Below, piece after piece: positions 33,751 through 44,260 of a stretch of DNA of 64,000 nt. This stretch comes from Siphonodentalium dalli (taxonomy: Eukaryota > Mollusca > Scaphopoda > Gadilida > Siphonodentaliidae). The stretch lies in assembly GCA_032622095.1 (NCBI GenBank), contig CP136065.1, positions 247,997,474-248,061,473 of the forward strand, in the 5' to 3' direction. Both the position numbers and the translations under genes were made by a program. How positions within the stretch are numbered: position 1 is the first letter of the stretch; the number at the start of each line of letters is the position of its first letter. The notes beneath the pieces are model-generated. The model saw only the letters and a list, made by a program, of their open reading frames with translations, was not told the origin of the DNA and ran no database searches.

Positions 33751-34157
33751 TTAACTCTTTCATGTGGGGAGCTGTGCTGGTGCAGCATTAAAGACCCTGT
33801 GCCAGTGCATACTCTTATATATGCGAGTAATCGACTCCTTAACCACAGCAGAATTATGGGTAACTTTTCAGGATTTAGTCGGAAAGCTCTCAGTTCCTTA
33901 ACCCGTTCGTGACGGTTTCTGTGCTGGTGCAGTATTCAATATCCTGTGCCAGTGCATTCCCGTATATATGTGAGTCTCCCATAGGGAGCCTCACATATAT
34001 AAGAGAATGCACTGGCTTACAAGATCAAGGTAAATATTGTTAGGCCAATGCATTCTCTTATATGTGTGAGGCTGCCTATGGGAGACTCGCATATATAAGA
34101 GAATGGTTCACAGGGTTTTCACAAAATTTCAAGAAGCTCCAGTCATGAAAGGGTTAA
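33751..34157 (+). mobile_element. TTAA MITE, CTCTTTCATG type, in unit 2, with internal insertion
   Basis: Counterpart of 27045-27303 with about 140 bp inserted in the first palindrome (33827-33965). The insert starts with a piece related to the TA-flanked MITE at 38437 (AACCACAGCAGAATTATGGG) and repeats part of the MITE itself. Confidence 0.7.
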
Positions 34158-35359
34158 ACTTCAGTTTACAAAATTATTGGAACTTGGTCCGTTATCATTG
34201 CAGACTTTGGCTGAGTCTGACTTAAAATTGCTGATTAATATCAAGATAGTCCTTGTTTATCTCAGAGTACTTCAACAAGGAATTTGTGCCATCTGCAGAC
34301 TTCCACATTGCTTCATTAAGACCATGTCTGCAGCAATTTGTTTCAATTTTGCACAAAACATTGGTAGCCTTTGAAATTTGCCTCAGCTAAAAATAGCTGA
34401 CAAAATTTCTTTTTGTTTGGCTTCGTTGCCTCGTGCCATATTCATTCAAAAGTATTAAGCAGAATTAATCATTGAAGATGGTGTATCTCTTACCCGAATG
34501 TTTCAAAGAGATTCAGGTGCATAATAAAATAATTTTGAGCCAGAAAATTTCAGTCATATGTATAGTTTTTTCCCCCCAAGTTGTTTTCCCTAAATTGGGA
34601 CAGAAAATATAGCTATTTTTAGAACAGTATATGTTTCTTGATTCAACATATATCTTTTAATGAAAACTCATTTCTCCAATAATTCACAACTAGAAAAGTT
34701 CAAATTCTCAAGAAAAGATAGGCTTCTATGTAATGATTAAATGACACTGAAGAGAAAGATATGTCTATACATTGCATCTAAAATTAGAATTTTATCCAAT
34801 AAACTTGTTTGTAGATCAATTCATATCTAGAATTTTCAGAATAGATATGAACCCCCCCCCCCCCTTTCCCTCTCAGATATTATACATAGAGTTGTATGAG
34901 AACACAGGTATTTATTTTGAATGGCCTTGATGTACTTCCATAGAATAAAACTGTTTTGTTGTCAATGCATATCAAATGTTTAAGTTAACTTAAGTGTATG
35001 GTCGACCAAATCAGCCCTAAAATAGACTAGAATAAATGCCAGATTTGGATATTTAATCTGAGGAAAAAGTTGATTGCATTTTGAAAACAAGATGTCATCT
35101 ATATCATAATGTATTATCAATGTTAACTTCATAAAGAAAGTATATGCCCTGTGGTAAAACTCAATGCTTTACTTCCTTAAGGCCAAATTAAAATGATAAA
35201 CATTTGCAAACGAAATTGCGGTAGTTTTTATTTTTTTTTGCTTAATTTTTCAAGAGGCTTTTCTAAACGGCACAGAATAAGTGAGTGTCAACAGGCAGAA
35301 CTCTCTCATGGCAGATTTTATCCAGTTGAGAGAGTATCAATGATTGGTTTACTCTTTAT

Positions 35360-35806
35360 TTAATCCTTTACCCAACAGAAGGGCCCTGTGCCAATGCATT
35401 CTCTTATATATGCGAGTCGACCATAGGTCGCCTCGCATATATAAGAGAATGCATTGGCTTAACACATATTAAAAATGATAATGTAGAAAAATATTATAAA
35501 AATTGTTAAAAAATGTAAGAAAAAATTATAAAATTGTTAAAGAATGTAAGAAAAAATGGTAAAAAGTGTTAAACGAAGATTTTTTTTAGGCCAATGCATT
35601 CTCTTATATATGCGAGGCGAGGTCGACTCGCATATATAAGAGAATGCATTGGCACAGGGCATAACTGTAACCATCCCAATGTGGTCAATGAACCGGTTCC
35701 AATGATATCCATATTTGTATGGTGTTATTGAGACAGACCGAAGATATTTGAGGCTGTTGAAGCTTTATTTGGGCGTTTTTGGCCGTTTTGTTGGGTAAAG
35801 GGTTAA
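35360..35806 (+). mobile_element. TTAA MITE family 1, unit 2 copy
   Basis: TTAA at both ends; left end mutated to TCCTTTACCCAACA. Palindromes at 35388-35457 and 35590-35655, the second with a shortened loop. Confidence 0.85.
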
Positions 35807-35918
35807 TAAATGGATTCTCTCATCATTTATAAGAGTATACATTGGAATTGTCTATTGTTCATCTGGAGGGGTGTTCAGTAACTAAACAGATATTAGTGCT
35901 GATGGATTCCTATGTACA

Positions 35919-36014
35919 GATAATACATGTACCTTTAACGGCGATAATACATGTACCTTTAACGGCGATAATACATGTACCTTTAATGGCGATAATACAT
36001 GTACCTTTAACGGC
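35919..36014 (+). repeat. 4 x 24-bp tandem repeat
   Basis: Four units of GATAATACATGTACCTTTAA plus CGGC, one with a C-to-T change. Unit 1 of the duplication has a single copy (about 32761), so this expanded after duplication. Confidence 0.95.
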
Positions 36015-36253
36015 CTAATTATCTAAACATTTCCTAAGGGAAATACTCGTCAATGAGTATTTATTTTAGTGAAGAAAGGGTTAAACAAAGTATTTAGTGA
36101 TGAAAAGGGACAAGATTGAGGTAGTGGTAGGGCAATAACTGGAAACATGCATTCATTTTATTTTGGCCGAAATACACTATATTAGACTATAATACACTAT
36201 ATTAGACTATAATACACTATATTAGAGCTAATTTGGTCAGACCTGGCTCTTAA

Positions 36254-36630
36254 CCCTTTCTATACTAAATGTATTCTCCCACACAGTTATAAATGTATAC
36301 ATTGGAATGGTCTATTATTCATCTAGAGGGGTTTTCAGGAAAAATAAGCTGACACCATATAATAAAATTGCAGGAGTCATATTTATTGAAGGGAAATTTT
36401 CGTCTAATAAGTTCAACAAATGTTTATTAAACTTATTATATTAACATTTCCTACGGGATAACTACTTGTCAATGAGTATTTAGTATATAAACCTTTAGAA
36501 TTATTATATGAATATTTCCTACAGGATAACTACTCGTCAATGAGTATTTAGTTTAGAAAGGGTTAAACTTATTATCTGACCATTTCCTTCGTGATAACTA
36601 CTCGTCAATGAGTATTTAGTATAGAAAGGG
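36254..36630 (+). mobile_element. TTAA-type MITE, CCCTTTCTATACTAAAT ends, unit 2 copy
   Basis: Left flank TTAA (36250-36253), right flank TTAC (36631-36634). Ends CCCTTTCTATACTAAAT and ATTTAGTATAGAAAGGG. Internal end-like sequences near 36480 and 36555 suggest self-insertion or internal duplication. Confidence 0.65.
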
Positions 36631-36777
36631 TTACAGAGTTAGATATATTCAGGGATACAGAATTCCAGTCATAACATTTTCATTAAATGTAGCAAGAACG
36701 GATCTAGGCTCCCAGAGTGTAGACTCGAGACTTCTACTAACCTAGATCGTGCCATGAATCTCGATAGAGATCATATT

Positions 36778-37030
36778 CAAGCCTTGAAATAGCGTGTCTG
36801 CCATTTGCAGAATGAGGTCCCCAGAGGGTGAATTTAGTGATGCTACCCCGCATAGCGGGCTAGCATCACCAAATTCACCCTCTGGGAATCTCATTCTGCT
36901 GAGATGTAAGCAGAATGAGGTCCCCAGAGGGTGAATTGGTGATGCTAGCCCACTATGCGGGGTAGCATCACTAAATTCACCCTCTGGGGCCCTCATTCTG
37001 CAAATGACAGACACACTATTTCAAGGCTTG
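36778..37030 (+). mobile_element. hAT-like double-hairpin MITE, copy B
   Basis: Ends CAAGCCTTGAAATAG and complement. Flanked by a perfect 8-bp duplication ATCATATT (36770-36777, 37031-37038). Right border of the tandem duplication. Confidence 0.9.
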
Positions 37031-37294
37031 ATCATATTCCACTTGTTCAATTACGCGATAAACATGAATTGATCACCCCGGGAAAAAGTGTATGATTGTA
37101 AGCAATGCGAAGGGAAATTGGCACACAAAAATGCCTATATCAGGTGAGCTTCACCTAACAAATTTATGACGATTGGAGGACAAGCGTGATTCTCTTAGAA
37201 TATTCTCCTCTCCCTGATATAATACACTGATAAATTACAATAATGGAGACGAACAAATATTATACATTATTATACTAGTATATCAAATACATTA

Positions 37295-37502
37295 TTAACC
37301 CTCACATGACTGGAGCTTCCTGAAATTTTGCGAAAACCCTGTGCCAATGCATTCTCTTACATATGCGAGTCTCCCATAGGCAGCCTCGCATATATAAGGC
37401 AATACATTGGCCTAACAATATTTACCTTGACCAAGTAAGCCAGTGCATTCTCTTATATATGTGAATACACCAGTGCAGAAACCGTCATGAACAGGCATTA
37501 AC
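37295..37502 (+). mobile_element. TTAA MITE, CCCTCACATGAC type
   Basis: TTAA at 37295-37298 and 37499-37502. The left end resembles CCCTTTCATGACTGGAGC; the right end is decayed (CGTCATGAACAGGC). One complete palindrome and one half palindrome inside. Confidence 0.65.
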
Positions 37503-37933
37503 TAAGAAATATATTACCTACTGTACATTATCTTTTCATTGTTACAAAGTTCACCATCATGGCTATGGCATAACCATAGAGATTCATGGCATGCTATTAC
37601 TGTTACTAACCCTACCTAGAAACTACCTAGAAACAGTGTACCCTCTTTTTAGCCTTCCAACCTTCATTCCTGCTCCCATTGTTTCTTATCTGTGAGCAAA
37701 GCTATATGGCCAAACACCCAACAAAAAGTATGCCCAGTGTTACCAGCAGAGCTCTCAAGAGTGGCACAAACACGACCATCAGTATTGCAAATTTTATTTT
37801 ACTTTGACTTCCGATGTGGATAATTCTCAAAGCATGTGCAAACAGATAGAATAGATATGTGTCGGTAAACCAAATATATGGTCTGAACAGAAGCACATTT
37901 ATCGTTTGTTTTCTCCTTTAACATATTCATTAT

Positions 37934-38065
37934 AGTATACACGTATTGACTGCCTTGGGGTGGAATAGTATACACGTATTGACTGCCTTGGGGTGGAATA
38001 GTATACACGTATTGACTGCCTTGGGGTGGAATAGTATACATGTATTGACTGCCTTGGTGTGAAAT
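37934..38065 (-). repeat. 4 x 33-bp tandem repeat
   Basis: Four 33-bp units with AGTATACACGTATTGACTGC; the last is diverged. The unit is a multiple of three, so several frames stay open across it. Segments around it (38066-38180) form an inverted repeat (GGTGTCTT/AAGACACC, AAATAGC/GCTATT). I see no host gene. Confidence 0.9.
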
Positions 38066-38436
38066 AGCAAATTTTCCCCGAGGTGGTGTCTTGAACAGCA
38101 AGCATGACTATTAACTGAGGCCGCAGGCACCAGAAGACACCATCGAGGGAAAATAGCTCTTGCTATTCCATCCCAACACAGTCAATAGGTGTTTTATTAT
38201 AAATGACACAATTCTCGCCTCACGCTAACAGTGACATCAGCAGGCGGGTAATAGTACGAAGACTAGTACCGCTGATAGTTCGTTTAGTGGGCAATGGTCA
38301 GAACTATTCTTGGACACGTGATCATGGTTCGTCCAATCAAAAGACAGTATGATCCTCTGTGAACTCTTCTGTCAATCGCTATTGGTTTTGTCCCCACTCA
38401 GACATTTAGTAGAAACAATTCACACTGCAAGTGCTA

Positions 38437-38615
38437 CAGTAATACCCTAATTAATCGACTTTAACCACAGCAGAATTATGGGTAATTTTTCAGGATTTAG
38501 TCGGAAATATGTGAGCTTTCCGATGAATGGCAACAAGTCATATTTCCGACTAAATCCTGAAAAATTACCCATAATTCTTCTGTGGTTAAGGAGTCGATTA
38601 ATTAGGGCATTACTG
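38437..38615 (+). mobile_element. TA-flanked hairpin MITE (Tc1/mariner-like ends)
   Basis: Flanked by TA on both sides (38435-38436, 38616-38617). Ends CAGTAATACCCTAATTAATC and complement. The arms are about 75 bp and nearly fill the 179-bp element. CAGT termini and TA duplication fit Tc1/mariner-type elements. Confidence 0.85.
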
Positions 38616-38726
38616 TATTCTAATGTTCATTATTATAAATGCAGAATTCATTGGATGGTTTGCAATGTTTGGGAACCATTTGAGGACATTAAAAGCACTA
38701 TTCCACCTTTCACATTTGGATATACA

Positions 38727-39220
38727 CACCCCTGGTCATGTGGTCCTGCTAGTGTGCGATGATGTGGTTGTGTGCTGCTCAATTGCTATTAGGGCAAACT
38801 GATGCTGTTAACAAAAAGTACCATTATATTTTTTTAATGTATTTTTTCTGGTGTTCTGAAAATCTGAACAAATCCAGGAAAAGCCATTTTGCGTATCAAA
38901 CAATCAAAAACATTTTAATATTGTGAAATATTTTTAATACTGGTTGTATTTGTTCTTGAAAATTGACTATAATCAAGATGATTATTCACGTCGTTTTAGA
39001 AACACCAGCACAGACATAATTATATTTTTCAAAGATATATGTGTTCTTGAATGTTTCATACACACACTGGTTTTATCTCAAATCACTCAGATTAGCCAAA
39101 CAAAGTGAAAAATAACGGTACTTATTGTTAACAGCATCAGTTTGTCCTAACAGCATCATAGCAATTCAGCGGGACCCAACCGCATCATAGCACATTAGCA
39201 AGACCACTTGACCAGGGGTG
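38727..39220 (+). mobile_element. MITE with ~100-bp terminal inverted repeats
   Basis: Left arm starts CACCCCTGGTCATGTGGTC, right arm ends GACCACTTGACCAGGGGTG. The arms also share CAAACTGATGCTGTTAACA in opposite orientations. ATACA flanks both sides, a possible 5-bp duplication. 494 bp, non-coding; superfamily not assigned. Confidence 0.75.
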
Positions 39221-39589
39221 ATACATGTGTTTTAGTCAGAAATTTATTCACTTTTATTTCGATTCAGACTTTAATTTTGATCTTGAGAGTATGATTATTA
39301 TTTGGTATGAATAGTCCATGAGATCTGAAAAGGTTGTTAATAGAATTTTCCAATTTTCCAATTTTCCATCAAATTATTTATCAAAGTAAAAGTAAGTATT
39401 AAAGTATAGTTTTATTTTAAGTTTTTATCAAGAACAAGAAAATTGTAGCTAAAAAATTTTTGACAATAATAGTTTGAAGACATATTATGGACTTGTTCAG
39501 TTGCATGAAATTGATAAGTTAATACTTTAATATGCGATATGGCAACCTGGGGAATGTAGCATTCTAAAAAACGTCACCGAAATTTTTTA

Positions 39590-39855
39590 AGAAATCGACC
39601 ATACCACTCCATAGAAAACATCGTCTGAACTACACTCAATTGTAAATATTTGCATCTCGAATCGGGACGCAACGGATAAACTAACACAATTGAATTCAGC
39701 ATCGAAAGTCATTGCATTTGATTAATATATGAAAATGCCGGTGTGTGTTGTCAATTTGGATTAATATTCATAAAAAATAACTACTTTGAGCAAGATTATT
39801 CTCAATTTCCTATTTTATCACCCCACCCGAGTGTTTCACATCACTTTAATGATGA
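39590..39855 (+). repeat. repeat shared in inverted orientation with 58176-58450
   Basis: Shares AGTGTTTCACATCACTTTAA, CAAATTTGG-type spacers and ACCATACCACTCCATA with the minus strand of 58176-58450 and 63544-63810. The AGTGTTTCACATCACTTTAA end also occurs at 17159-17178. Class unknown. Confidence 0.65.
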
Positions 39856-39916
39856 ATTCTTCAAATGGGTATCGTGGCTGAGATGTAAGTAGTGAAATAA
39901 GCACATATGTCTATAA

Positions 39917-40301
39917 CCCTTTACCCAACAAAACGGCCAAAACCGGCCAAATAAAGCTTCAACAGCCTAAAATATCTTCGGTCTGTCTCAATAGAACCAT
40001 ACAAATATGGATATCATTGGAATTGGCTCCTTGACCACATTGTGATAGTTACAGTTATGCCCTGTGCCAATGCATTCTCTTATATATGCGAGTCGACCAT
40101 AGGTCGCCTCGCATATATAAGAGAATGCATTGGCCTAAAAAAAATAAAAAATTTAACACTTTTTACCATTTTTTCTTACATTCTTTAATAATTTTTAATG
40201 TGTTAAGCCAATGCATTCTCTTATATATGCGAGGCGACCTATGGTCGACTCGCATATATAAGAGAATGCATTGGCACAGGGCCGTTCTGTTGGGTAAAGG
40301 G
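39917..40301 (+). mobile_element. TTAA MITE family 1 copy
   Basis: CCCTTTACCCAACA ends. Left flank ATAA, right flank TTAA (40302-40305). Palindromes at 40066-40134 and 40206-40279. Orientation is opposite to the copy at 21541. Confidence 0.85.
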
Positions 40302-40782
40302 TTAACCAAAATTTTCATTGATAACAAATACAAAACAAAAAGTTGGCAAAAAAATAATGCTCATTACTTCTTGTCAACTACCCAATAATATGATTTTATT
40401 ATAGAGTGTATTTGACCCTGCGTTATTGGGTGTTTCCGAATTGTAATGCCATGACATGATTCAAACATTGTCAAGTGCGGATAGGTTGAAGAAGTCACTC
40501 TAACCATAAAAAGAGGGAAAGATTACACACGATCGGAATTTGCACTTAAAGTGATGTCTGCTCTAGGATCAGTTTGATATATATGCATGGAAAATTCATT
40601 GCCCATCATAATTTAAAGGCACACATAAAACCACCATAAACAGAAAAAATATTAAAATATAAAAAGATTTTGTTCTTATACCGATGATAAATATCACGTA
40701 AATAGTATGCAATTGTCAAGTGTGTACGCTTTGTTATTGTAAACAAAAGCCAAAAATGTTACAGAACCTGGCTTTTGCCTAA

Positions 40783-41169
40783 CCCTTTACCCAACAAACC
40801 GGCCAAAAACGGCCAAATAAATCTGCAACAGCCTAAATTATCTTGGGTCTGTCTCAATAAAACCATACAAATATGGATATCATTGGAACCGGCTCATTGA
40901 CCACATTGTGATGGTTACAGTTATTTCCCGGGGCCAATGCATTCTCTTATATATGCGAGTCGACCATAGGTCGCCTCGCATATATAAGAGAATGCATTGG
41001 CCTAAAAAAAATCCTTTTTTTAACACTTTTTACCATTTTTTGCTTACATTCTTTTATAATTTTTAATGTGTTAAGCCAATGCATTCTCTTATATATGCGA
41101 GGCGACCTATGGTCGACTCGCATATATAAGAGAATGCATTGGCACAGGGCCGTTCTGTTGGGTAAAGGG
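40783..41169 (+). mobile_element. family 1 MITE flanked by CTAA on both sides
   Basis: CCCTTTACCCAACA ends. Both flanks read CTAA (40779-40782, 41170-41173) instead of TTAA. Palindromes at 40933-41001 and 41073-41148. Confidence 0.82.
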
Positions 41170-41173
41170 CTAA

Positions 41174-42900
41174 ACGACACTTGTAATTCTGTGTACCCAT
41201 TTCCACTTTAATCAAAAGCTGTGTACAGTGTACCCTTCTGTTAAACTATTCGGCCATGCTAACCAACCTGACATTGGTCACCATCGGAGAATGCACTCAG
41301 TGAATATTGTTATGTGAGTTTATATTTTTATAGTGTTTGTACAGATGTAGAGGAAGAGTGCTAGATTTTATATCACTTTATTAAAGCTGCAAGTTCTTGA
41401 TTAAAGAAATTAATCTGTTACTTATTTCTTTCTTTCTCTGTACAAGGTAGCATGGCAGTGTTATCCCATTTACGCCCCAAAATGAGCGAGTCGTCCCCCC
41501 ACATATTCACTCCCTGAATAGCCCCCCCCCCCCCCCCCCCCCCAGTTCATAGTATCTCAAGAAATATTTATTTATAATATAATCAGTATCAAGACTGGGT
41601 TTTAGTGGTTTCTCTGCATGAACCCCTTCTGCTGCCGATTATTGAATTTTACCATGCACTTTTGAATAAATCCAGCCAAAAATGGCAAAAGATTTTCAAC
41701 AATTTCTCTGAATCTATCTGCCGAATAATATTAAATTTCACATATCTTCATTGTATATACAACCTGGAGCAATTATTGAGACGATAAAAACAATGGATTT
41801 TAATACATTTTAGAGGTCGAAAATGTTTTCTTTTTTTGTCCCCTTTTGGTACAAGGAACTGCTAGAATTAATAATTTCACACAACACTCCAATCACCAAA
41901 CAGCTTATTGTCTTGGCTATATGAGAAGAGGCTTCAGTTCTATCATTATGTCAAGTTCATTTAGTTGCATAATATAGCATCATACCTCCATATATTATAA
42001 TGAAGAATAAAGCAGTCACAAATATTCCAGCCCAATAAAACAATTGTTGATATGCAGTGTGGTCCACTCAAGCAGGGAGCAATCAACTGAAAGTAGGTGG
42101 TTGAGTGCTTGTTACTTTATATGGACACGTCAGCTTCATTAGTTCATTCAGTCTCGGTGAACCCAGACTATTGAACAACTACCCTTTCATGTTATGAATC
42201 TACATTGAACCAGGCCGGTTTTAATACTGTTTACCGGTTTGGGTGCCCAAATTCATATCATAACAAGATACAAAACATTTATATAGTTATATATATTGAC
42301 ATAAGACATAAGTTTACAAAAAGATTTAAGTTTAACAGTTGGTATGTTTGGCTTTATCTAGCTTTCATCTGTGAAAACTTCAAATAGTTTGAGATCGGGT
42401 TTGTTATCATTCATTCAGCCTTCAGACTTTAGTATTTCAATCAAATTCAAGTGAAATTACACAATACAGTACAGGAACAGTGACAATGTGATCAAATCAA
42501 TCTGGTTATCAGGTGGAATCTCATAATACCCAGTAATAGTACTAACTTAATACATTGTTTAGCATAATCCATTGAACCAAAAGATATCTGACAATAACTT
42601 AAAAGCATATCCAATCCCGTACATATATAACAAATTTCCAAAGTTTCGCTTGAAAATCTTGATCAAATTGACCTACATGTAGTAAAATTCAAAATACTGA
42701 ATCTGAGCCCTAGATTAGCTCTCAATGCAATGGATTTTCAAATTTTTTCCAGGGGGAGATCCCCCAGCATCAGTAGGGGGGCACCCCTTCTTGAACCTCC
42801 CTCAGGCCTTCGGGATATGCCTTCCGCATATTATTGCCTGTAAACAGGTGTCCCCAAAAAATCCCTGGATCCTTCACTTTGAACGCAGCGAATGTTTCTT
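41174..42900. other. AT-rich DNA, no gene recognised
   Basis: Contains a run of 22 C at 41522-41543. The part at 42760-42885 (AGGGATTTTTTGGGGACACC on the minus strand) matches 9140-9185, a fragment of an unclassified repeat. Nothing else identified. Confidence 0.4.
41522..41543 (+). repeat. poly-C homopolymer, 22 nt
   Basis: Uninterrupted C run. Confidence 0.9.
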
Positions 42901-42902
42901 CT

Positions 42903-43010
42903 TTAACCCTTTCATGACGGGAGCAGCATTAAATATCAAGAAACAAGTATACAGAAAGGAATATATATCCCCTGCATCATTGACCCTTTCATGACTGGAG
43001 CTTCCTGAAA
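42903..43010 (+). mobile_element. fragments of TTAA MITE ends (CCCTTTCATGAC type)
   Basis: TTAACCCTTTCATGACGGGA at the left and CCCTTTCATGACTGGAGC again at 42982. No complete element could be delimited. Confidence 0.45.
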
Positions 43011-43639
43011 TTTCACAACGAGAGGCCGATCACGATCGGCAGATGTTTAACCCATCCCTTGGCGATAGTAAATTGTTAAGATCAGAATCATAATCTTTTA
43101 ATGTTGAATTATAGAGTATACTGTTATGATCTAAAGTAGTATATGACAAATGTACATAATAACCAGTAATAACACAAATTATTGGAATGTATGAGTCAAT
43201 ATAGAAGGGTTAATATAACATCTAAACTCTAGAGCCTGTCACCACTATCATAGTGTGAGCAGTTCTATTCATGTTGTTGCAAATTGCCATGTGAGATATC
43301 AAAATAATATAATTATTTATTTAATGGAAAAGGTTAAAAGACATGGAATGGGTAAAAGGGGTTAAATCACCTATCTCTGCCCTGTTTGATCCAATGTAGT
43401 CCCATCATCCAAGGACTTAGAGAGCTCCATTGGTCTAGTTAAATAAATTCACCTGGCTAAGTTGTGGTTAAAAAGATAGCTAAATCAATTTATCCAATAA
43501 TTCACTGTGTCTCTTATACAGACCTAACATATGAGGGCTATAAATAACTCTCAAAGCAATAAACTATATTGTCTTTTATCTTGCTCACAGAGAAGCAGGT
43601 ATTCATTAATTGTAAGTTACTTGGGTTATAATCTGGATA

Positions 43640-44260
43640 ATTCTTAGTTTAAAAAGGGCCATATCTCTGGTATAACAAATTGGATCTAACCCATATTCAA
43701 ACTCGTTCTGTATTTTGAGTTGAGAAACTCACATACCAAATTTGGTTCCTATCAGATGAAAAATGGTTGATTTATCGAAGTACATGTATGTGTGAATCAT
43801 ATGTCAAAGGACCATAACACCATTAAAAAAAATCCGATCAAACCCATATTCGAAATCAATCTGTATGTTGGTCTGAGAAACTCATACACCAAATTTGGTT
43901 CCAATCAGATAAAAAATGTTTGAGTTATGGCAGAATTCATGAATTCTAAGTCGAAAAAGGGCCATAACTCCGTAAAAAAAACTCCGATCAAACCCATATT
44001 CGAACTCGATCTGTATTTTGGGTCGAGAAACTCACATACCAAATTTGGTTCCGATCAGATAAAAAATGTTTGAGTTATGGAAGAATGCGTGAATTCTAAG
44101 TCGAAAAAGGGCCATAACTCTGTCAAAAAAAGTCGGATCAAACCCATATTCGAACTCGATCTGTATTTTGGGCTGAAAACCCCATATACAAAATTTGGTT
44201 TTGATCAGGTAAAAAATGTTTGAGTTATCGCATTACACGTAAAGTGTCTACAGACGGACG
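43640..44260 (+). repeat. tandem ~150-bp modules ending in GACGGACG
   Basis: Four to five modules share CAAATTTGGTTCCGATCAGA, AAAAATGTTTGAGTTATGG and AAGGGCCATAACTC, then GACGGACGGACGCACGACGA. The last modules recur at 60158-60450. Confidence 0.8.

Larger units (their letters stand above)
33630..36777 (+). repeat. tandem duplication, unit 2
   Basis: Second copy of the unit described at 26929-33479. It lacks the 3.7-kb TTAA element but has about 140 extra bp at 33827-33965 and a 24-bp tandem expansion at 35919-36014. Confidence 0.9.

Noticed and set aside
38478-38762. 94-codon open frame MGNFSGFSRK...
   Set aside because: It is the readthrough of the two arms of the TA-flanked hairpin MITE.
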